64,000 nt of DNA from Pseudovirgaria hyperparasitica (GCF_010093815.1 NW_022985551.1:1351311-1415310), one strand, 5' to 3'; shown: positions 46,672 through 58,296, counted from the first letter of the stretch. A program made the numbers and translations. The notes: generated by a model from the letters alone, not told the origin.

Positions 46672-49600
46672 CTTGAAACTATAAGAAAGATACTTTAACC
46701 CAGCTATGATTAACAAATTTATATCTCCTATCCGATAAAAAGTCTTGAGAGCATATGTGGGTGAATGTAGGGGACTGCTAAAACTCGTTACTGTCGAAAC
46801 GCTGCTGTCGACTCAATCTACAGCCAACTTAGATATCTTATATCTAGCTGCCAAAATCTTCCAAACGTCAAGGAGTCCGGACATAAGACGCCTTATGTAT
46901 CTGATACAGCGGGGTTGAACAAATCTCTCCGGTCACCGCTCTTAGCCCGCATTTCCACTAAATGGAATCTGAGTAACTTTGTTCGCACTGCATTGCAAAA
47001 GACCAGACAGATGTGAGAACTTATGTGGACAGTTTTCCGTTCCATCCTATCATATCTACCTCCCTAATAGGAGATATTTGGGTAGTCGGAATTTAAGTGA
47101 TCGAGGAATGATGTCACCGTCGCTATCAATGTCGAGAAATGGTACGGGAGATTTGCGTGAACTTTAACACTGAATAACGCGTTAGTTACACTAATATTGT
47201 TAACGTAGAATCATTTAAGGCTTTCTTACTCCGAATTAAGACATAGATGAGTCAATAAGGTGCCATTATGCTCTCATTGCTTCCATCGAGCACCTGTGCG
47301 CTTTGCCTAGAGTAAGGCCACTAGGCCCATGCGGGTTCGGACATGTGCATTTAGTAGTCCTATACTGAAGTCACTAAAAGCGCTGGGTCTACCTATCGCA
47401 ATCTGCCGGCCATGCAGAGGTGGGGACATGGCACGGGGAGTCCGTGTAACGATCACGATGGTTCATCGTGCGGCAGTAGTCCCACTTCATCGGCGTTAAA
47501 AGGTGCTTAATGCAATTATGTGCCCTGAACCATACAATTGAATGCAATTGATTGCCGTGGGCGGTTCGGCTGATAATGTAGGTCAAGTCGCCCACGTCGC
47601 ATTTCCTCAGGGAGAGAAAACTATACACAAGTCGAAATCTAAGATATCAATTATACTGATAGACTGGGGATATCACCACGTAGCCTCTTAATGAGCCGTG
47701 GGCTGACACTCAATGAGACGAACAACTTAGGATACCACCAATCAATGTAAGTTTCACGAAGACCTGGAGCAAACATTGAAAAACTCAAACATACGGGGAA
47801 AACTTATGAAGATAAATTCATCTGCGGCTGCTGTGAAAATGTATTAATCTCCTCGCAGTAGAGAAAGACGTTTGCTAAAGCATATCCCAAAGACCGAAAA
47901 AGTTAGGCTCATCTGAAACATGAAAAAAGGAAGCGCTCAAAGCGTACTCAGCTGACAAGGCGGGACAAGTCACTGTACACAGTTCCTAAAATTCACGTAC
48001 CCACATGAAAAGGTTTTGTAAGGACCTGTTGCATTCCACATTCGGCACGTTTTACATCCAATGTCGATTATACAACAAATGTGTTTGAAGGAATCATGCT
48101 TATGATAGTTGTCTGAAGTATACGGCTACACCAATCCGGACACCGACACGTATGTCACAGTTACACTGGGATATGGTATCATGGTCTTGTTAAAGACATT
48201 CGAGTTCAGAACTCCAAAAAGACAAGATCGCCACCAAAAACTTCTTTATGAGTTTCTATACTGAGATAGAGAACGTTCACCTACATCATCGGCCGAAAGG
48301 AACAGATTCTAGACTCCTGGCTAGGCTGGCTATGGAGACCATCGAGACACAGATCGTAATTCTTCTTACACTAACTGTATTTGAAAGAAGAGGCACTGCA
48401 CGCTTCATATACGGCTACGTTAGCATCATACAGGGATCTCATGCGGTCTTCACTTCAGCCACTAATACGTGGTATGATATGCTTATTATCTGCCCTACCC
48501 TAGCAGTGGCTATGCAAAACTTCATATTGTAATCATACAGATGAGTATACAGGCCGAGTAGATCAAAAGAGAGCCTTTTCACACAAATCCAAGGCTTCAG
48601 GCATCCAAACACCTCACAGTACTAACAAGGATCCTTGCAGAAATCGAAGACGTAAGCCAAGCACAAAACACCCTGCAACATGCACCCCGCAAACGCAAGC
48701 GAGCAACATCCATGAATACCATCCATGTACCATTGCGTAAACTTGTCCAAGTTATACCTTTCTCCTTGCATCATTTGAGAAACCAAGACGATGCTCAGCC
48801 ACGATGATGAATCGCATCCTTTAGCTTTACGATCAGAAGGTGTGGATGATGATCCTGCGGTCCACGACAGTACTGAAGCTGCCGATACTGTCAACTAGCA
48901 TTCTACTGGACAGCCAAGCTAGCTTGTGTATCCTGCAGGGACAACATGACCATCGTACACCATCCCTTGTTGTTACCTTGTAAGCCGCTATACGATTTTG
49001 TGAATATACGGACTGTCCAATGATTAGCTGTCAAGTTGCACTCATAGGTACTTATAGTAATATACTTTAGTTGCATTTATCTTACTCCGGGATAGAGGTT
49101 GAAAACCAAATATTTTGAGACTCACTTCATTAACCCTTGTATAGAAAGGATTAGACATTCACTCGTGACTATAGCACACGCGAAAGAGCATTTTAAATAG
49201 TGGACAGAACTCTAACAATACATCTGTAATATCTTTATATATTATAAATAACATTGTCACTCAAGACTGTACTAGACTATATTACAAGCATTTACTATTT
49301 TAATTCCTTTCTACTGTCGTAGCTACTAGTATCTATGACACAAGATCATAGGTCTCTTTTTACAACCCAAGTCTATTATATTTGATGTCTCTATTATATA
49401 GTAATAACAGAATCTTAGCTGGTTTCAATAATTACTCGATTACTGTATCAGCCTTGCGTTATTTTCAAGTTTCCTGGGAAACCCAATTCATCTCACCACT
49501 CGCAACGACAGCCAAGCCAACACTTTATTGTAGTTTTGAGTCTGAGCGTCGTAAGCACTTGAGCTCATCAAATCAAAGAATAGCTTGGCCTGCCAAGCTG

Positions 49601-49872
49601 CTCGTCGGGTCTTCAGTACATGCTCGCGGCGCAGGATTTGGCGAGCATTCCCAGGACCAAGGATCAGTCTGCAGCCAACAATTGTTTCGACGTCTTTGGA
49701 TACTCAACCTTGAGTCTTGGTACGGCGTCCTTTCACCGCAAGAGCTTTGATGACGATTTGACCTGGCTAGGTTGGCCATGTACTGCCAGGTACTTAAGAG
49801 TCGGGTCTGGTATGTAGCTCAATTGTGCTGTTGTTTCCACTGTCCCGTATCAACCTCTTCATGCTCACCACC
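46672..49872. other. Gene-free, partly AT-rich region
   Basis: About 3.2 kb with no supported gene. Open frames are short and not conserved-looking. The stretch at about 49010-49450 is distinctly AT-rich, with TATATATTATAAATAAC-like sequence, while flanking genes are near 50 percent GC. It separates the transporter/SDR block from the fasciclin gene. I recognise no transposon ends, reverse transcriptase or transposase motif. Old mutated repeat DNA is possible but not shown. Confidence 0.45.
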
Positions 49873-51091
49873 ATGCAGTTCTATCGTCTTTCAGTTGCAG
49901 CTTTCGTTTGTGCTGTCGCAGCTCAGAATGCGCCACAAGATCTAGCTTCCGTCATATCGGGCAATGAAGGTCTTTCTACTCTCGGCACCATCATCAGTGG
50001 GATTCCAGGTCTCTCCGATGCCCTCAATCAGCTTTCCAATGTCACCATCTTGGCGCCAAACAATGATGCCTTTTCAGATCTTGGGGACTCTGCCCCTTCT
50101 GATCCTGCTGTGATTCAGGCCTTACTGAGCTATCACGTTATCAATGGCACTGTCGCATCTGAAAACATCACCGACACACCTGCATTTGTCCATACTACTC
50201 TGACAGACTCGGAATATACCAATGTCACCGGTGGTCAAGTCGTCGAGGTCCGCACAGTAGATGGCACTGCCACCATTTTCTCCGGGGACGGGTCAAACTC
50301 TACCGTTGTCCAAGCGGTAAGTTGACTGGCATATCTGCCACTACACATGTCGTCCGACATGGTCCTTTCCACCAGCTCCTACTAACCCTGCTAAGGATAT
50401 CCCCTTCTCTGGCGGCATCATCCACCTCATTTCCTCCGTCCTCACCATCCCCGTCGACCCTGTCTCTTCCCCTTCCGTCTCCTCCGAAATCACTTCTCTT
50501 GCGGATGTCCTCACATCGACCTCTCTAGGCACCACCATTCAAACCCTCTCCGATGTGACCATCTTCGCGCCTAATAACGCTGCATTTGAAGCCATAAGCT
50601 CCACTACGCAAGGCCTCGACAACGAGACACTTTCCTCCATTCTGCTCTACCATCTCGTGGTAGGCACGGTTGGATATAGCAGTTTGCTTACGGACGACAT
50701 GACCCTCACAACACAGGAGGGCGGAACGTTGACGATAAATCTGTTGGAAGATGGAAGTGTTTTCGTGAACGGAGCCGAGGTCGTGCGAGCAAATGTGTTG
50801 GTGCCGAACGGGGTGCTGCATATCATTGATAAGTATGTTGCATGCTCTTCCTTGCTATATATGAAATCTCTTGAAAGCGTCATGTGTTTGAGACGTTTGC
50901 TAACGTATGCTAGTGTCCTGAATCCTTCTGCGGCTGATGCCACTCCTGAGCCCTCTGCTACATCTGGATCTGCGGCCTTTAGTGGCGCATCCAGTACGCC
51001 GACTCCTACTGGAGCTGCGGTGTCATTGCATACGGGTGCGGCTGGCATGGCGGCGCTGTTTGGAGGAGCAGCCGTCATGCTGATGATTTAG
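49873..51091 (+). CDS. Fasciclin-domain secreted protein, probably GPI-anchored
   Basis: Exons 49873-50316, 50396-50832 and 50914-51091 give 352 aa. A signal peptide (about residues 1-18, MQFYRLSVAAFVCAVAAQ) leads into two FAS1 domains. The first carries NVTILAPNNDAFSDL and a YHVINGTV motif; the second carries DVTIFAPNNAAFEAI and YHLVVGTVGYSSLL. Several N-glycosylation sequons occur. The Ser/Thr/Ala/Pro-rich linker and the final hydrophobic segment (GMAALFGGAAVMLMI) look like a GPI signal. FAS1 proteins mediate adhesion at the cell wall or plasma membrane. An in-frame ATG at 49861 would add four residues only. Introns have clear CTAAC-type branch sites. Confidence 0.92.
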
Positions 51092-51332
51092 AGTACATGA
51101 AATCAAACCCAGGCAGAACCAAAGACAGTATGATATGATGAGGGCCACAATCCTTGTGATGGCATATAAATGCAAATAATATATTAGTATGCGCGTGGGC
51201 AATTGAGCTGTACCCCAACATCGCAACAATACAACTTCTGGTCAAGAAATCCACAAAACCCCATCATGAAAGTCGTGATATGTCCAATAGTAGACGCAAT
51301 ACCAAAACGCCACGCTATGTGCTGCAGCATAT

Positions 51333-53600
51333 TCAAAACCTACCCTCTTCTTCATCAGGCCCAAGACCTAGAAATCGCCACACGAGTGTTGGGATGACGA
51401 ATGGGAACTCAGGCGCGTACAAGTCGATACCGTACCCTTGCATGCGCACCGCATATCTCGGCCTGCAGAATGTGTTACAAGCACTCCATTCCAGAACCAA
51501 CCAGCCTAAAAATGAGAAAGTTGCCAGTCCGAACCACGTCATATGCTTTTTGCTCGTGGCCGGGTCGATGTAAAAGAATAGACGAATGAAAGCTGCCCAT
51601 AATAGGAGAAATGGATTGATGATGAGGATTTCTCTCGTCGTCGAAGGGCACGTGTGTAGCGTACCATCCGCGGCCATGATAGAATTAACAGACGACGTAG
51701 AGGATGTAGAGGAATTGGGATTAAAGGGCACAGTTTCTTGAGATTTGGAGTTGACTTGGTGCTCAAACTTACGCAAACCTTGGCTTGATTGCCGGAGGTT
51801 GGCGCGTGTGGCGCGTAGTCGTGTGTTCATCGCGACGAGCTGGTCAACCTCATGGAAGCGCTTACGCTCATTATCGTTCTTTGGCGGATTGTTGGCAACT
51901 TGAATACCCGCGAGAGTGTCGTCCTCGAGGTCGTCCTGGCCACTACCAGAGCGCTTCATAGTGAAAAAGTCCTCGAGTGAGTCAATCGTCGAATCGCCTA
52001 ATGGTTCGAGAGTCTCCTCGGTAGATTTGGCGCGAGACAGAAGGGCTTCGAGGGCGGACTTGGGGAGCTCAGGGCGAGTCACGACCCGGGCCAGCTTCGT
52101 GGGTGACTTGTCCGGCGCAGGATCACGCGGCTTTATCCTTGTTTCACTATCTGTGGTGGATCTCTTTCGTAGGTTGGCTGGGTTAGAGGTAGCCTCTCGG
52201 GCAGAAGATGCTGCCAGACTCGGCACACTGAGACTTTTGTTGTGAGTCTGATTTGAAGGCTGGCTCTGCCGTCGCGGACTTTCAACAAATCGAGCGACTG
52301 CTTTGCGCTTTGGACTTTCTTGCTTTATATCGAAAGAAGCTCTGATTTCCATGTCTGGATCCTCCTCCACCTTGCCATTTGCTCTCGTCTGTTCCTCCGC
52401 TGAGTCTATAGCCCCTTCTAGAATCGTATCTGTCCTCTCTGTAACAGGTGCGGACGGCTTTGATTTAGTATCATGGTGTGCTTTCGCTTGCGCTTGCTCC
52501 TCTGGGGGCGATTTCCTGGGCGTCAGTATTCGAGAAAGCGCGCGGAGGGTGTCTCTTGTGGAGTCTGAGCTATCTACCTCAGGGCCGAGTACAGTGTTGA
52601 TGATAGTTGAGCAATGCTCTTCGTCCAGGTCCTTCTTCGCCTGCTCTAGTTTGACTCGTTCCGACCTTATAGATTGAAGTAGCCTGGAAGAAGGCGCAGG
52701 CGTCGAAGTGATGACCGAATTCAGGCTAAGGTCACTTTCGAGCTCCAAAGCAGCTATCTCATGAAGCGCTGAATTTGATTTGGCTAGTCGAGGGATTCTT
52801 GATGCGCTGGGGGTTGGCGTAGCAGGTTTTGGCGAGGGTTGGGGTATTCGAGACACTGGGGTTCCGGATCTTGGGAATGGCGAAGAGCTGCGAGGGCTCG
52901 GAGAAGAGACCCTGGCAACAGGCGAGTAGCTTCTTGGTGTAGGAGACACCGACAGCCGTTTTGCAAAGGAAGTCTCAAGATTGGGGCTTAGACTTGAACG
53001 TCGTGAATCTCTCGCTGGTCCAAGGCTCGACCTCTTGCTCCTTGATGCTGTGTCGTGACCCCAACGTTCCTGTCCTAACTCGCCTGTCGCATCCTGAGGA
53101 GCTGCAATGGTCTTTATCCAGTCACGATTGACGCGTCCTTTCCGTCCCCAGGTCGTGGGTAACCGCAAAGGAGGATCTGACATATCACTGCCATTGATGC
53201 TAGCCGGGCTGCCCGCTTCCCTGTTTGCACCATAGCCTAGCTCGTATTTGCTATCGGAGTTTGAACGTTCGAGATTCTGGAAGGTCAAGGACAGGGATTG
53301 CTGCTTGCGCGCTTTGCGGAAAGGTTGTATCGGTACATTGCTGTTTATCGCACTACGTAGTCGCTTCTCGTCGCGTGCTTGCTGTATCATGAATTGACCG
53401 AATTCGTCTGTGTCGTTCTCAAGAGAGGTAAGGCCTGATATGGTCGAGCCCTGAGTGAGTTCCTCTGAAGGAGCGCTCGTTCTGGTTCGTTGATGGGAGT
53501 TAAGCCGGTGGGACTGCGTTGGGTGCAGGGGGTCGCGCGGATGGTAGGAAAACATTGCAGCGAAGACGTCATCCGCTGTCGGAGCAGAGTCCAAGGGCAT
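51333..53600 (-). CDS. Conserved fungal protein with C-terminal membrane segments, function unknown
   Basis: A 755-residue single-exon gene starting at ATG 53600. The N-terminal part has conserved-looking blocks (DEFGQFMIQQARDEKRLR, then PIQPFRKARKQQ and LPTTWGRKGRVNRDWIK). A long Ser/Pro/Arg-rich disordered middle follows, with SPSPR-type repeats at about residues 210-270 that look like phosphorylation sites. Helical segments include SIRSERVKLEQAKKDLDEEH and a short coiled coil near ERKRFHEVDQLVAMNTRLRA. The last 100 residues contain two hydrophobic segments, INPFLLLWAAFIRLFFYI and WFGLATFSFLGWLVLEW. An envelope or ER membrane protein with a large cytosolic or nuclear face is plausible, but I cannot name the family. 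Confidence 0.75.
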   Translation of the reverse strand: MPLDSAPTADDVFAAMFSYHPRDPLHPTQSHRLNSHQRTRTSAPSEELTQGSTISGLTSLENDTDEFGQFMIQQARDEKRLRSAINSNVPIQPFRKARKQQSLSLTFQNLERSNSDSKYELGYGANREAGSPASINGSDMSDPPLRLPTTWGRKGRVNRDWIKTIAAPQDATGELGQERWGHDTASRSKRSSLGPARDSRRSSLSPNLETSFAKRLSVSPTPRSYSPVARVSSPSPRSSSPFPRSGTPVSRIPQPSPKPATPTPSASRIPRLAKSNSALHEIAALELESDLSLNSVITSTPAPSSRLLQSIRSERVKLEQAKKDLDEEHCSTIINTVLGPEVDSSDSTRDTLRALSRILTPRKSPPEEQAQAKAHHDTKSKPSAPVTERTDTILEGAIDSAEEQTRANGKVEEDPDMEIRASFDIKQESPKRKAVARFVESPRRQSQPSNQTHNKSLSVPSLAASSAREATSNPANLRKRSTTDSETRIKPRDPAPDKSPTKLARVVTRPELPKSALEALLSRAKSTEETLEPLGDSTIDSLEDFFTMKRSGSGQDDLEDDTLAGIQVANNPPKNDNERKRFHEVDQLVAMNTRLRATRANLRQSSQGLRKFEHQVNSKSQETVPFNPNSSTSSTSSVNSIMAADGTLHTCPSTTREILIINPFLLLWAAFIRLFFYIDPATSKKHMTWFGLATFSFLGWLVLEWSACNTFCRPRYAVRMQGYGIDLYAPEFPFVIPTLVWRFLGLGPDEEEGRF

Positions 53601-53883
53601 CAATATCTAGACATGTTTATAGGCGTTGTAAGGAAAGCAAGGTGGCGAGGATAAAAGAATCGCATGAATGTGTTATGGGCGGTTATTTGTGAGTTGAGAC
53701 GCGTTCACTAGCTTTGGAGCTCCAACCTTGCGGGCACCAAAACACCGCCAAATTAGCGATGGCCCGAGCGCCTTGCCCCAGCTTTGGCGCTGGTTTAATA
53801 TGCAGGGTCCCTGAATCACTACTGCACTTCACAGGCGACATCATCCAACTAATTAACATATAGGAAGACATCGACTGTGAAAC

Positions 53884-54177
53884 ATGTCAGATATTCCTGA
53901 CTCAAAGGTAAACACTGTATAATGTATGCTGAACAATGAATATCATCTTACAGGCTCTTCGTCTGTCCCTCAATGTCCAATAATTCCCAGTGACAAGTTA
54001 CAGAAGAATGAACTCCTCATGTCCAGGCTTGATATCGCCATAGAGCACAATCTTTCTGAATGGCGGGAGATGGAACGTGCTATAACTCGAATCGGAGGCT
54101 CAACGACCATACCAGGAACGCGACGGATGCTACGCCAGCGACCATATATCAGTCTTTCGCCTAACATGAGCAATTAA
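53884..54177 (+). CDS. Possible small two-exon gene, hypothetical
   Basis: ATG at 53884 gives MSDIPDSK, then a GTAAAC donor at 53908. Splicing to the acceptor ending at 54003 joins in phase to a 57-residue frame containing ELLMSRLDIAIEHNLSEW and ending at 54177, for about 65 aa. An earlier acceptor near 53952 leads to a quick stop. The start is 283 bases from the divergent 755-aa gene, a normal promoter distance. No domain is recognised and chance is possible. Confidence 0.25.
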
Positions 54178-54920
54178 ATGGTTCAGCAGTGCTTCATTGT
54201 TCCTCATTACCCGTTAGCCAGCCGCACTCCCACAGAATCAGTCTTGGAGCAATCATCTTGTACCAAGGTCCAAAGAGGTGATGAGACGTACAGCGCAAGA
54301 AGTGACCAACCTAACCAGTGTATGTCCATGTACGTGATCCTGATTTATACAATTGCGGTCGAGTCTGGGTCAAGATTGGATGTTGAGATTGCACAGCGTG
54401 CTATTGGGAATCTGGAGACATCTCTCAGGTTGCTAGTGTATCGTAGGATTGAATAATTTACTGCGATTGACAAGCTAAGATGATAAACTCGTTAGTTTCG
54501 AGCTCTCATACCTCAGATTTGGGCTTTGTATGGACGTGAGAATTATCGGCTAACGGAAAGGTTCATCTGGGTCGGCGTGCTGCTGGGATATTTGGCCATT
54601 TAGAAAGACGTACTTAGACATCTTAAGGTATTGAGTGTCTAGCCGCTCATGTCTCGTAATCTGTATATTATTGAATCATTTTTCGGGTCCACATGTCATA
54701 TGTACACAGAACTCTCATCAAGAAAACTGGGCATTGAAGCAATTTTTTTAAGATGGCTCTAGCACAACGTCAGACTCGAGGTTGCTCATATGGTCTTTAG
54801 ATTCGCTCGCGATTATTGGGAGACGAAATTCTTACTAGTAAATCCCAGTTGGGCGATATGCAACACGGCCCCTTCACCGACGCGGTCGACTCGCCCGTGA
54901 CACCACGGCCCGCAATCCTA
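54178..54920. other. Intergenic region before the COA4-like gene
   Basis: About 740 bases, slightly AT-rich, with short open frames on both strands but no supported gene. Confidence 0.4.
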
Positions 54921-55337
54921 TCATACATCTTTCGTCGCCGTCCTCTGATCATTCCCATGCTTGGCCCAGCATTTGCGAAATGCATCCATCTGAGTTGGTC
55001 AGTAACCATGCCAGTGGATCTCCAGATGTGAGAGATGTTGAGGGCCTTGAGGCATGTGGGAGACGCACCTCTGCCTTGCATGCGCGCCAATCCTTCTTTT
55101 CGTAATAACAGTCCGTCATACGAGCATTTTCGACTGCATTCATTAGTCTGATTCACGACGCGCGCAAAGGATACGGATATGTACCGGCGCATCCTGTGTT
55201 GTCTATTCTTTTGTCCCTGTGACGTTGTTAGGGTATTTTCTCCGTTGAGCAGTCATGGAATGGCACTACCACTCATCCGCATCGTCATCATCTTTCATCG
55301 CCCGGGCCCGATCCTCTGCTGCACTGTCACCTCCCAT
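54921..55337 (-). CDS. COA4: Twin CX9C (CHCH) mitochondrial protein, COA4-like
   Basis: Four tiny exons, 55337-55270, 55216-55185, 55133-55069 and 54989-54921, join in phase to 77 aa. The acidic N-terminus leads to DEWDKRIDNTGC. Cysteines at about 32, 42, 52 and 62 are each separated by nine residues, forming the helical hairpin with two disulfides imported by Mia40 into the intermembrane space. The DxxIxxTGC start and the DWRAC segment resemble cytochrome oxidase assembly factor COA4 (CHCHD8/Cmc3). The 32-nt exon 2 is essential: it supplies the first cysteine. The introns are 53, 51 and 79 nt with good sites, and the second uses an ACTAAT branch. The exact orthologue among CHCH proteins is inferred from motif spacing. 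Confidence 0.82.
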
Positions 55338-56588
55338 TTTTGATGGTTTGAGAAGGATTCTGAGATTGCAGATGATGCGGTAATATGTATCCACTCGCAA
55401 TGCCAAAAATACTAGCGCGATCTCACCCTGACGTTTCAGGCGTGGCTAAGTCCATTTGCGGTTAGACTTCCCGCAGCTGTTCCAGAACGTCTAACGTCGC
55501 CTCATGATTGTCTCAGCCCTTGCGACAGATCTCCCTCGCGAGACATGCTCTGTTCTACATTTGTTTCCACATCGCGACTTGACTTTGCTCTCTAGCATAC
55601 GCCAGTGGGTTGGTGTCCCCTCATGGAGAAATTTTTGATGCTTGAGCTGTATACCAGGATACGGCGCGAATCACTCTGCTGTCCTTGATCATGATGGCGA
55701 TCAATCACATCCCCTGCCCTCTGTACAACTAAGAATTCCTGTGTTTTCGTTCGAGATCCAATGGTATCCGGCTATCAACGCCACCCTCAATGACTCTGTG
55801 TGCACTATAGTATAGCTTTGACTTCAGCCCCCAAAAAGACATACACACGTGCGATTCCTTCGCCCCCAGTTGCTTTGGCAGAATGCTACATCAGGAAGTC
55901 TAACATACTCTTGAAACTAGGACTGACTGCTTGGGGGAGGCAATCTGTATAGACTAGTCCGAACAACTCCGAGCATGATAATCTAGCCGCCATCTCTTCC
56001 CTGGACACGTGCGACCAAGACATCTCTTTGCAAGCATTGTTCCAAGATTGCTGCGGAATGTATCTCTAACAACATAGCGCTCTGATATGTTTACAAGAGG
56101 TGTTCCAGCACTGCTACGGATCGTGTCTCTGTTATGAGCGTTGACTTTGGCGCCTTGATCACATATCGCACCTACTTTTCGCTAGCTTCCGTTGACGGCT
56201 ACTACAACGCCCTCTTGGCTTGACGTTCTGGGGTAAAGGAATATGCATTAGGTCTCGAATATTGTATCGAAATGAGACTCTGACGCTGCGTCTATAGTCA
56301 TCTCCACACTACCTGTCAAGTCTCACGACACAGCTAGTGTCAGGTAAGATCGGTCTTCGCTCCCTCGACCATTCTACCTCATGGCCAAATCTACTATAAA
56401 GGGCGAGTTGCTGCTCACAGTTCAATCTTCATCCAGCAGCATCTTCAGCATCCTCAGCATTTCAGGTTATCCCTTCCAGCTTTACATTCTTCATCTCGTT
56501 GATCGAGTCCATTCTTTCCAACTAATCAAAATCAATACACCTTCTCTTTGAATACCTGCTAGTCAGTCTTTTTACGACAACATTCAAA
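55338..56588. other. Upstream region of the BAS2-like gene
   Basis: About 1.25 kb of intergenic sequence between divergent genes. I find no further gene. The last 200 bases hold a TATA-like element, listed separately, and a C/T-rich leader with repeated CAGCATC-type sequence (56435-56460). Confidence 0.45.
56394..56401 (+). promoter_or_regulatory. TATA-like element of the BAS2-like gene
   Basis: CTATAAAG followed by a CA/CT-rich stretch about 190 bases before the ATG at 56589. Spacing allows a transcription start near 56430 and a leader of about 150 nt. Strong TATA elements are typical of inducible, highly expressed genes, which would suit a secreted effector-like protein; this is inference. 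Confidence 0.4.
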
Positions 56589-57244
56589 ATGCAATTCACT
56601 ACCGCCATCGTTTCCCTTGCTCTCGCCCTTACTGTCGCCGGTCAGGGCACTCAGTTCATCACTGGACCATGCACCAGCGACGCTGACTGCGCTGCCGGAT
56701 GCTGTGGCTTCAACACTGGCAAGTGCGCCGGTCCAGTCATCGCCCTCGAGCGTGACGGTGGTTGCGGTAAGTCTTGACAACACTCCGTCTTAGAATTCCA
56801 ATCTGATTCACTTCAGGCTTCGGCTCCGGTACCCCCAACGACAACGCAGCCAAAGCTCTCGGCTTCAACGGTGGCATCACCAGCGCCTCCAACGGCGGTG
56901 CGGTCCAGAAACAGGACGATACCGCGGCTGGAAACCAAGGAGGTGCTCAACCTAAGGCGGCTGGCACTCAATTCATCACCGGAGCCTGCACCAAGGATGC
57001 AGACTGTGCTTCAGGCTGCTGTGGTCGCCGCACTGGCAAGTGTGCCGGTGCCATCATTGCTCTTCAGCGTGATGGTGGCTGTGGCTTCGGCGATGCCCAG
57101 GCTAATGACAATGCCGCTAGGGCTATGGGTTTTACTGGTGAGTTCTCATAAAATCTTCCATTTAGCACCTATTGATCGTTCATAGGCGGTATCACCTCCC
57201 GTTCCGTCAGCAACCAGGTCCGCGGCATGGCATGGGAGAACTAA
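56589..57244 (+). CDS. BAS2-like small secreted protein with two cysteine-rich modules
   Basis: Exons 56589-56766, 56817-57137 and 57186-57244 give 185 aa. A signal peptide (about residues 1-18, MQFTTAIVSLALALTVAG) is followed by two copies of one module. Copy 1 reads TQFITGPCTSDADCAAGCCG and continues GKCAGPVIALERDGGCGFG; copy 2 reads TQFITGACTKDADCASGCCG and continues GKCAGAIIALQRDGGCGFG. Each carries six Cys (C-x5-C-x3-CC-x6-C, then C before GFG) and ends in PNDNAAKALGF or ANDNAARAMGF. The linker is Gly/Gln-rich. This resembles the single-module biotrophy-associated secreted protein BAS2 of Magnaporthe and its relatives. Introns 1 and 2 interrupt equivalent places in the two modules' ends only partly. 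It is probably secreted to the apoplast or cell surface; virulence activity is unknown. Confidence 0.9.
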
Positions 57245-58296
57245 ACGTTCGCTCTTCTCTCAGTCTCATTGCATGAGAATAGCATATCATGTCGAGGTCT
57301 TGCACTAGTAAGGTGTATTGCATAGCATTGGTTGGGGCATTTTGGGTATCGATGCATTGTAATTGATAGGTAGCTGGAGCGCGACGCACTTTCCTTGATA
57401 TCCGAAATCGCTGTGGGATGCTGGAATGTTTACATTGTTAATATATTAGCAAAAAAGTCTGTGACTACATAACATCTCTTGCTGTGTGACATTGTGATTA
57501 TTTTGCAACCCTGACTGTCTAAACTAGGAGCTTCCTAGGCTTAGATCTCAGTTGTGTTAATGGTCGTGTCTTTTTCCATCAAATTGTCAGTGTGCCGATA
57601 TGACGTCCTGAGTACGATATTCTATTTCAAGCCGGAAGCAAAGAAACATTCTACCGGCAAATGTCATGACAGAACTTCGTCATTTTCTGCTCTTGCCCTC
57701 GAGTGATAAACGGGTTGTGAAGAGCTGACCAAGAGCATCTACTTCCGTTCGCAAGGGAGCAAAGACACGAACTCCAGATACGATCCACTTTGTCCTCAGA
57801 AGAAGGACCGACAAGACACACCTGAGGGTACCCATCGGTCGATCCGGTATTAAGTGAGGTGCCTCATCGTAGAACTTCGCACACTTAAACATGAAAACGT
57901 CGAAGGTCTATATCACGACGGTTGCGGTAATCGTTAACTACATGCCAAGATTAATATATGCGCGACACTTTTTGCTCTTGGCAGCCAATAATAGATATAA
58001 AGTGGGCTTCAAGGATCGACTCAACCCCAGTACAAAACCACAATCGGGTCCACACCGAGCAAGAGGCAGATTTTTGCCTGCGCATTCAGCCTCCATGCAG
58101 TCATGCTCGCACGCGTCGCACGTGAAACCCAGCCGCACCTTGTACGATCGCCCAGATCGCATTACACAAAACATCCGACACACTGCTGGCGCAGTACGTA
58201 CATCCTCCTCCGCCTGAAAATCCTTCTGTTCTTACCTAGAGTAAATGGGCGCCAGTTCCCATGTCCATCATATTTCTACCTCACAATTGACCAGAT
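57245..58296. other. Intergenic region between BAS2-like and membrane protein genes
   Basis: About 1.05 kb. The first part should be the 3' UTR of the BAS2-like gene (T-rich to about 57480). No further coding sequence or repeat is supported. Confidence 0.4.

Noticed and set aside
48622-48894. Minus-strand Cys-containing 90-codon frame
   Set aside because: It begins at TTG rather than ATG, has no signal peptide at a proper start and no neighbouring exon that fits.
55134-55216. COA4-like exon 2 read from the acceptor at 55194 (WMRRY...)
   Set aside because: It breaks the cysteine ladder and phase; the acceptor at 55217 gives WDKRIDNTGCA and exact C-x9-C spacing.
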